From Odontesthes bonariensis (lineage: Eukaryota; Chordata; Actinopteri; Atheriniformes; Atherinopsidae): DNA of 64,000 nt. Positions 59,428-64,000 of the stretch are shown here, piece by piece. Below the pieces are notes generated by a model. That model saw nothing but the letters and a program-made list of their open reading frames with translations, had not been told where the DNA came from and searched no databases. The position numbers and the translations under genes were made by a program. The DNA is taken from contig NC_134509.1 of NCBI RefSeq assembly GCF_027942865.1, positions 26,966,697-27,030,696 on the forward strand. Direction: 5' to 3'. The number at the start of each line of letters is the position of its first letter. Position 1 is the stretch's first letter.

Positions 59428-59596
59428 TTAATGCACCAAATACTGAGGGTGGATGTGGAACAGTAAATGATCGTCTCCCCTGTAAATCTCAAGAAGAAGT
59501 GGCTTGTTGCTCTGCAGCACGTCGTGGATGTCTTCAGTGGTCTGGACCGGCTCTTCATTCAGCTTCACGATAACATCACCAGCTTTGATACCACCA
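59428..59596 (-). CDS. htra3: htra3 exon 10: PDZ domain end and stop
   Basis: [20 protein letters not shown] to [15 protein letters not shown] and TAA. Human ends DDLLFSIAPEVVM. Confidence 0.94.
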
Positions 59597-62500
59597 CTTA
59601 TACACATGAAAAGGAGAGAAACTCATGTAAGTACTTTTTCTATAGGGATGACTGAGGCACATAGAGGCCTACAGGTGTTAAACACATAGCCAAATAATAT
59701 ATGATAAAATGAAATATTAGAATATATCAAATCATCATGTTATAGAACCACAGTATGGCCAGAATCATTTGAAACAACAACAAAGTATGGCTGATAATTT
59801 CTGCCTTGAAGAGCGCAGCACTTATTTTCTACCAAAGTTTCTTGTATGTGTGTGTGTGCTTGGGTTTTACATATGTGTGTGAGCACACCTCTCTGCTGGA
59901 GCATTAGGTATGACCTGCTGCACCAAAACCCCACTGCCGATGTCAGGAAAGTCTGGGTTTTGATGTTTAAGCTCTGCCACTAGCCTGAGGCACACACGAA
60001 ACACGTGATTTGAAATTCACAAAACTAATAACATGCAACAACAATGTCCAAGTGGAAGTTTCAACTCACTCTTTGGTGATTGTGATCATCCTGATGCCTA
60101 AAAAATATCTCCTCACTTCTGGCAGCTCTGACAAGAAAAATAGCACCTCCATTTTTAGAAAGGCTTAAAGTAGTCATAATATTTACATGAAGAACGCTGC
60201 TTCAGCAGCTCTCACCTTCATCTGATTGTGGTTCTCCCATTCGTCTTCTCTGTCGTCTCGTCTTTTCTGTCACAGCCCGGATAAGAAATGATGGTAAATA
60301 CTAAACAGTGAGGGCTTTACAGGAGGTATTTAGACATTAGGAAGAGGAACTACTGTTTAAAAAGAGCTGAGCTCAGACTGGAAACCTAACCTTTGCTATG
60401 TTTGGCCTGTGACTCTGACAGGAAGCGGCTGATTCTGTCTGAAGGGATCGCAAAGGATATCCCTGCTGTTACTTTCAGAGTGTTGATGCCTATGACTTCG
60501 CCATCCTGAAAGAAAGAAAAATGTCTACATGTAAATGGTCCACTTTTATAGAGAGCCCTTTATCTTCACCTAGGCTCTAAAGAGTGTTTTACAATGTTTT
60601 TCTCCTTCAACCACTCACACAAACACACATACTGTCATGGTCTATGGTCTTTTGATTGGGATTAGTAATCTTGCTTCCTGTTTTATTTTGTACAGTTTGC
60701 CCCATTTCAATTCCTGTCCTTGTTCTTCATCTGGTCTTAGTTTAAATTGCCACTCACCTACCTTGCATTTGGCATTTTTTCAGTTTCCCTTGTCAAGTGC
60801 AAGATCCTCATCATAGTTTGCCCCCTCAGTTCTGTTGTCTGTGCCAGCTGAGTCTTGTTTGCTTCTAACCTGTGTTTTTGGATTACCTGCCTCTACAGCC
60901 CTTTTTGTTTTGCCATAACTTTTGTTTCCCTCATTGACAGCCTCCTGCTTAGTCCTGCGTTCGGGTCCTCCCTCAACCATGAACTGTGACAGAATGATCT
61001 TGCCAGACTTGGACCCAGCAGACAACCCAGCCACTCTCCAGGATGTAGCAGAGTTTAACTCCACCTTTGGCAGGCTGCTATCTCTGGCTCCATGGATGTA
61101 ACCCACAGGCTGTTTATTCCCTTGTGGAATGGACTGTTTTCCAGACTCAGGCAGTTGACCCTGCTGCAAATGACAAAGAAGCTGTAAATAATTGCGACTC
61201 TCAAAAAGGATCTACCAACATTCCACTTTCCCACCGCTGACTCTCTGGCTAAGGCCAGCCAGCTGTCGGCCTGTCTTCAGCAGGAGACAACCCCTGAGCG
61301 GCCTCCAAGAAAAACATCCCAGAGAGAGGTGAGGATCCAGGCTTCAGTCCCAGCATCCCTGCCTCAGACAATGCTCCACCTGTCCTTGTCTCTGTCCCTT
61401 GTCTGTCCCAAACGCCTCTCCTGTTCTTGTTCCCATACCTTACTAGGAGAAAGTCAACGCCCTGGTCCCTCTGCTCTATGTTTCTACTTCAAAAGGGGTC
61501 CAGGAAGACCCCTTCAGCTCCACATTCACAAGTCAGCTCACCATCTGCTTGTTCCTAAACCTGACACCGTCTGAGAATGTTTTTTTTATGTCAATCCCAA
61601 TGGTGGTACGTGGAGATATAAATATTTTCTGAGATGATACATGTTGAAGAAATGCTGGTTTGAAAGATGGAACTCTGCTCTATGCATAGGCGTAGGAACC
61701 TGGACACACGCGCATTTGTCCAACCCAAAAATTATTTTATATCTGTCAGGTTTCCGATATGTGTCGCCCCCAATGTTAAACTCATTCCTACTCCCTTGGC
61801 TCTATGTATACCACTCAGGACTGCATCTGTTAGAAAGTCTAAATCCAACTTTATATTCTGTTTCCATTAATCATTCTAATTTTTAGTCATGAGTAACAGT
61901 AATAGCAGTATCAGGAGAATAAGAAGCAATAGTAGTGATATTTGTCAGTGAATTTGTAATATTTATTATTATAAATCTGCCCAAATAGTTTCTCAACTGA
62001 GTTTCATGATCCACTTTGGGAGGTTACCAAAACTAATGTTGTGCATTTAGTTTAACTATATGTGTCATAAATCAACACCGGGATTACCTATACAGGTTTA
62101 CAATATAGAATAATTAGATCTGCATGGTGCTCTATAATACATTATAGCTCCTCCTATGTTCTAATATGCTGTATTTCAGATTTAAAATACAATTTGACTG
62201 CTTTCTAATATGCAGTGAGGCTTTTGAGGCCTAACTGTGGTCAGATATCAGGTCAAAGGCAACCCTTTAGGCAGAAGAACATTGTGGACCAGTGTCATAG
62301 AGGCTAAGTTTTTTTTTTGGTAAGGTGAAACTGAGTTAGAATATTGGGGCTCAGTACTTTTGATCATTTTAATCTATTTTTCGACAGTCCACTGAAAACC
62401 CATCATACTTACACCACTTACCAAGTTTACAAGGGGTCCTCCAGAATTGCCATACTTCTCGCAAATATGAAAGATAAGAAATAAAAATAAACATTACGTA

Positions 62501-64000
62501 ATTATCAAAATGACTATACAGAATCAAGGTATTGTAAAAAAAAAAAATGTAATTATCATGTACACATGCATGTATATGTATCCGTGTGCTCACATTAATA
62601 ATGGCATCAGTCTGGATGTAGTCCATGTCAGAGTCCTTGATACCCAGCTCTTTGCCATCTCTCTGTGCTGTACTGACGATACCTATAGTCATGGTGTTCT
62701 GCAGGGCAAAGGGGCTGCCGATGGCAACAACAAACTCCCCGGGTCTCAGATCAGCCGAACGGCCCAGAGACAGCACATGAAGCTTCTTCTGCTCTCATAC
62801 GGACAGACGCAGTGAAGATTTAAAAAGACACAGGAGGGAATGGATGTAAGTTTAAAAGAAGAGTACAATGAATGAAAGCAAAATAGTAGGGAGGAAGAGT
62901 TTATAGCTTACAAAACAGTCCAAGTATGTCAGATGTGGGTGTGAGAATACACACATCAGCGCTGTGTCTGTGAGTCACAGAGTTAGTGTTTATGAAAGCA
63001 TTCCTGCTAGCCCTATGATTTCTAGCAGGAAGCTGTCAGAACTTGGTGCAAAAAACTGTCAGAATGTTTCATGTTGGCTTGTTCAAGGGTCATGGAAGCC
63101 ACAGAAAAAAAAAAGAAGTACCGGTAGTTTTTCATATTTCATCATTTTGGAAACAGAGACAGGTGAGAGTTTCAGGATCAGTGCTTGTGTTCTCACCTGT
63201 GGATTGACCTTGATAGTGGCTATGTCCGCCTTCCTGTCCACATATCTAATCACAGCCTCGTACGCATCCCCATCGTGGAGCTGAACACGCAACTGGGGCC
63301 TCCATCTCACTGTTGCAGCCGTGGTTACCACGTGAGCGTTGGTCACAATCACACCTGAGTGGGTCACGATGAAACCAGAGCCACTGGAAAGACGGGTGTG
63401 GTCACCAAACAGAGGATGTCTGAAGAGAAAAAGAGGAAGGAAAACTTTTGTTCATTTCACATTCTGGTTGTCCTGTGTGGCATACAGATAGGGAGGCTTA
63501 ATTTGCAGAAGTCAATATCATAAAACCACGGCAGAGAAGACAAAGCAGCACACTGGTGGGGCCACATTTCTTTCTAAAAAATAACAAGAACACATTATGC
63601 TACACAAAAGAATTTCATTCTAGTTTTTCAATTCATAGAGGGAGAAAACATCACTGTGCCACACATAATAAACTAAAATCTCTTCTGAATATTGTCAGAT
63701 GAGAATTAAGACTACGACTCACTCAACAGCACACAGTCACACATATCACACCTTACAAATAGTTCAATGTGGACAACAGCAGGCGCTATTTTCTCCACTA
63801 CATCAGCGATGAAGTTGAACTTGTAGCGAGGGCTGCTGGAACGGAGCAGGGAACGACCTATACTGACATGAAGAACCCACTGCATTAATACAGAAAGACA
63901 ACTTACATGGATACACACACACACACATAGCACATCATTCACAACCATGACTGTAGGATTGAATTGCAATTTCAGTCCTTAAAATGTAGATTTCTGCATG
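59428..64000 (-). CDS. htra3: Serine protease HtrA3, partial (exon 1 beyond right edge)
   Basis: A secreted trypsin-like protease of the HtrA family (human HTRA3, 453 aa), linked to TGF-beta signalling and matrix turnover. Nine exons are seen: 63857-63752, 63419-63197, 62788-62594, 62454-62422, 60505-60391, 60266-60216, 60127-60070, 59984-59889, 59596-59428. They encode about 348 residues. Signal peptide, IGFBP and Kazal parts would lie in exon 1, right of base 64000. The catalytic triad is complete: His in TNAHVV, Asp in KADIATIK, Ser in GNSGGP. The protease domain begins [20 protein letters not shown]. The PDZ domain runs from YFLGIRM to [10 protein letters not shown], ending [15 protein letters not shown] and [20 protein letters not shown] fit HTRA3 better than HTRA1. 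An extra 51-nt exon enlarges the protease-PDZ linker. All junctions are GT-AG and in phase. Confidence 0.93.
59889..59984 (-). CDS. htra3: htra3 exon 9: PDZ domain, middle
   Basis: [32 protein letters not shown]; human has DELKASNPDFPEVSSGIYV. Phase 2 to 2. Confidence 0.94.
60070..60127 (-). CDS. htra3: htra3 exon 8: start of PDZ domain
   Basis: [19 protein letters not shown], matching human RFIGIRMRTIT. Acceptor TTTTTCTTGTCAG; donor GA|GTGAGT. Confidence 0.93.
60216..60266 (-). CDS. htra3: htra3 exon 7: extra 51-nt linker exon
   Basis: Encodes [17 protein letters not shown] between protease and PDZ domains. Acceptor GTGACAG, donor GAAG|GTGAGA, phase 1 at both ends, so it could be skipped without a frame change. 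I know of no equivalent in human HTRA3. Confidence 0.75.
60391..60505 (-). CDS. htra3: htra3 exon 6: end of protease domain
   Basis: [38 protein letters not shown]. Acceptor after CTTTCTTTCAG; donor AAAG|GTTAGG, phase 1. Confidence 0.94.
60635..61612 (+). mobile_element. Decayed gypsy-type LTR retrotransposon fragment in htra3 intron
   Basis: Bases 60635-60990 have the feel of a fish Ty3/gypsy LTR: TGTCATGGTCTATGGTC start, TTCCTGTTTTATTTTG, many CCTG/TTTTG words, and an end CCTGCGTTCGGGTCCTCC. This is followed by AACCATGAACTGTGACAGAA and a gag-like start [20 protein letters not shown] (61009-61068). The rest to about 61612 is Pro- and Ser-rich, with stops. No protease or RT motif is visible. 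It lies in the 1.9-kb intron between exons 5 and 6. Confidence 0.55.
62422..62454 (-). CDS. htra3: htra3 exon 5: 33-nt exon with catalytic Ser
   Basis: [11 protein letters not shown] exactly, with donor GTAAGT. A 33-nt exon with this content is also present in HTRA1-family genes (established knowledge). Confidence 0.94.
62594..62788 (-). CDS. htra3: htra3 exon 4
   Basis: [52 protein letters not shown]. 65 codons, phase 0 at both ends. Confidence 0.95.
63197..63419 (-). CDS. htra3: htra3 exon 3: catalytic His and Asp
   Basis: [31 protein letters not shown] (catalytic His), [13 protein letters not shown] (catalytic Asp). Acceptor after TTTTTCTCTTCAG; donor GTGAGA. Confidence 0.95.
63752..63857 (-). 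CDS. htra3: htra3 exon 2: start of protease domain
   Basis: [16 protein letters not shown] to VVHIELFV. The 3' end is firm (AAG|GTGTGA, phase 2). The 5' end at TATAG|GTCG aligns with human GLHQLSSPRYK; an alternative acceptor at TGCAG (start 63879) is also in frame. Confidence 0.8.

Noticed and set aside
61329..61574. Pro/Ser-rich frame in an htra3 intron
   Set aside because: Part of the decayed LTR element; opposite to the gene and not continuous with any exon.
62369..62593. Continuation of the open frame past htra3 exon 4 ([10 protein letters not shown]...)
   Set aside because: Intron read-through after the GTGAGC donor; the real continuation is the 33-nt exon at 62422-62454.
1..64000. 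CRISPR arrays, operons, prophage or bacterial defence systems
   Set aside because: The sequence is vertebrate; no spaced direct-repeat arrays or prokaryotic gene clusters were seen. No tRNA or rRNA gene was recognised either, though weak tRNA-like SINE heads could have been missed by eye.

Overview
The window is vertebrate genomic DNA, almost certainly from a teleost fish. The evidence is spliced genes with GT-AG introns, vertebrate-only gene families, and a repeat load typical of fish: an L2-type LINE with a TTGCC tail, RTE-type LINE fragments, several Tc1/mariner relics, a piggyBac-type element, fold-back MITEs and microsatellites. The species cannot be named from this evidence.

Three genes are supported, all on the minus strand and all read right to left. 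They are htra3 (59428 to beyond the right edge; 9 exons seen, first exon outside the window), gpr78 (45986-48933; 3 coding exons) and cpz (36730-44791; 12 coding exons, complete, 642 aa). Order and relative strand match human 4p16.1 (HTRA3, GPR78, CPZ), except that ACOX3 and TRMT44, which lie between HTRA3 and GPR78 in human, are not seen in the 49-59 kb interval. HtrA3 is a secreted IGFBP/Kazal-serine protease-PDZ protein. GPR78 is an orphan rhodopsin-type receptor. CPZ is a secreted metallocarboxypeptidase with a Wnt-binding Frizzled-type domain. They are linked by ancestral synteny, not by an operon-like function.

Layout. 1-2757: broken L2-type LINE, cut by the left edge. 2757-3340: mosaic of a dispersed repeat split by an insertion. 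3.3-12.3 kb: no gene; Tc1-like relic at 5.5-5.9 kb and a CA microsatellite. 12.3-15.5 kb: nested cluster in which an RTE-type LINE appears to have an inverted 5' part, a piggyBac-type element sits at the junction, and a MITE is inserted in the 3' part. 17.3-18.6 kb: dispersed repeat with a TTTC array and a nested insert. 18.6-36.4 kb: gene desert with Tc1 relics at 27.8 and 34.2 kb and an RTE fragment at 31.4 kb. 36.4-44.8 kb: cpz, with a TIR element in intron 5 and a MITE close to the exon 2 donor. 46-49 kb: gpr78. 49-59 kb: no gene; hairpin at 49.3 kb and a second copy of the Tc1-like relic found in gpr78. 59.4-64 kb: htra3, with an old gypsy-type LTR element fragment in one intron.

No wholly new system was seen. 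The best leads are a symmetric 51-nt exon in htra3 encoding a basic linker between protease and PDZ domains, two in-phase donors for cpz exon 5, the nested 12-15 kb cluster, and possible conserved regulatory DNA in the desert beside cpz.
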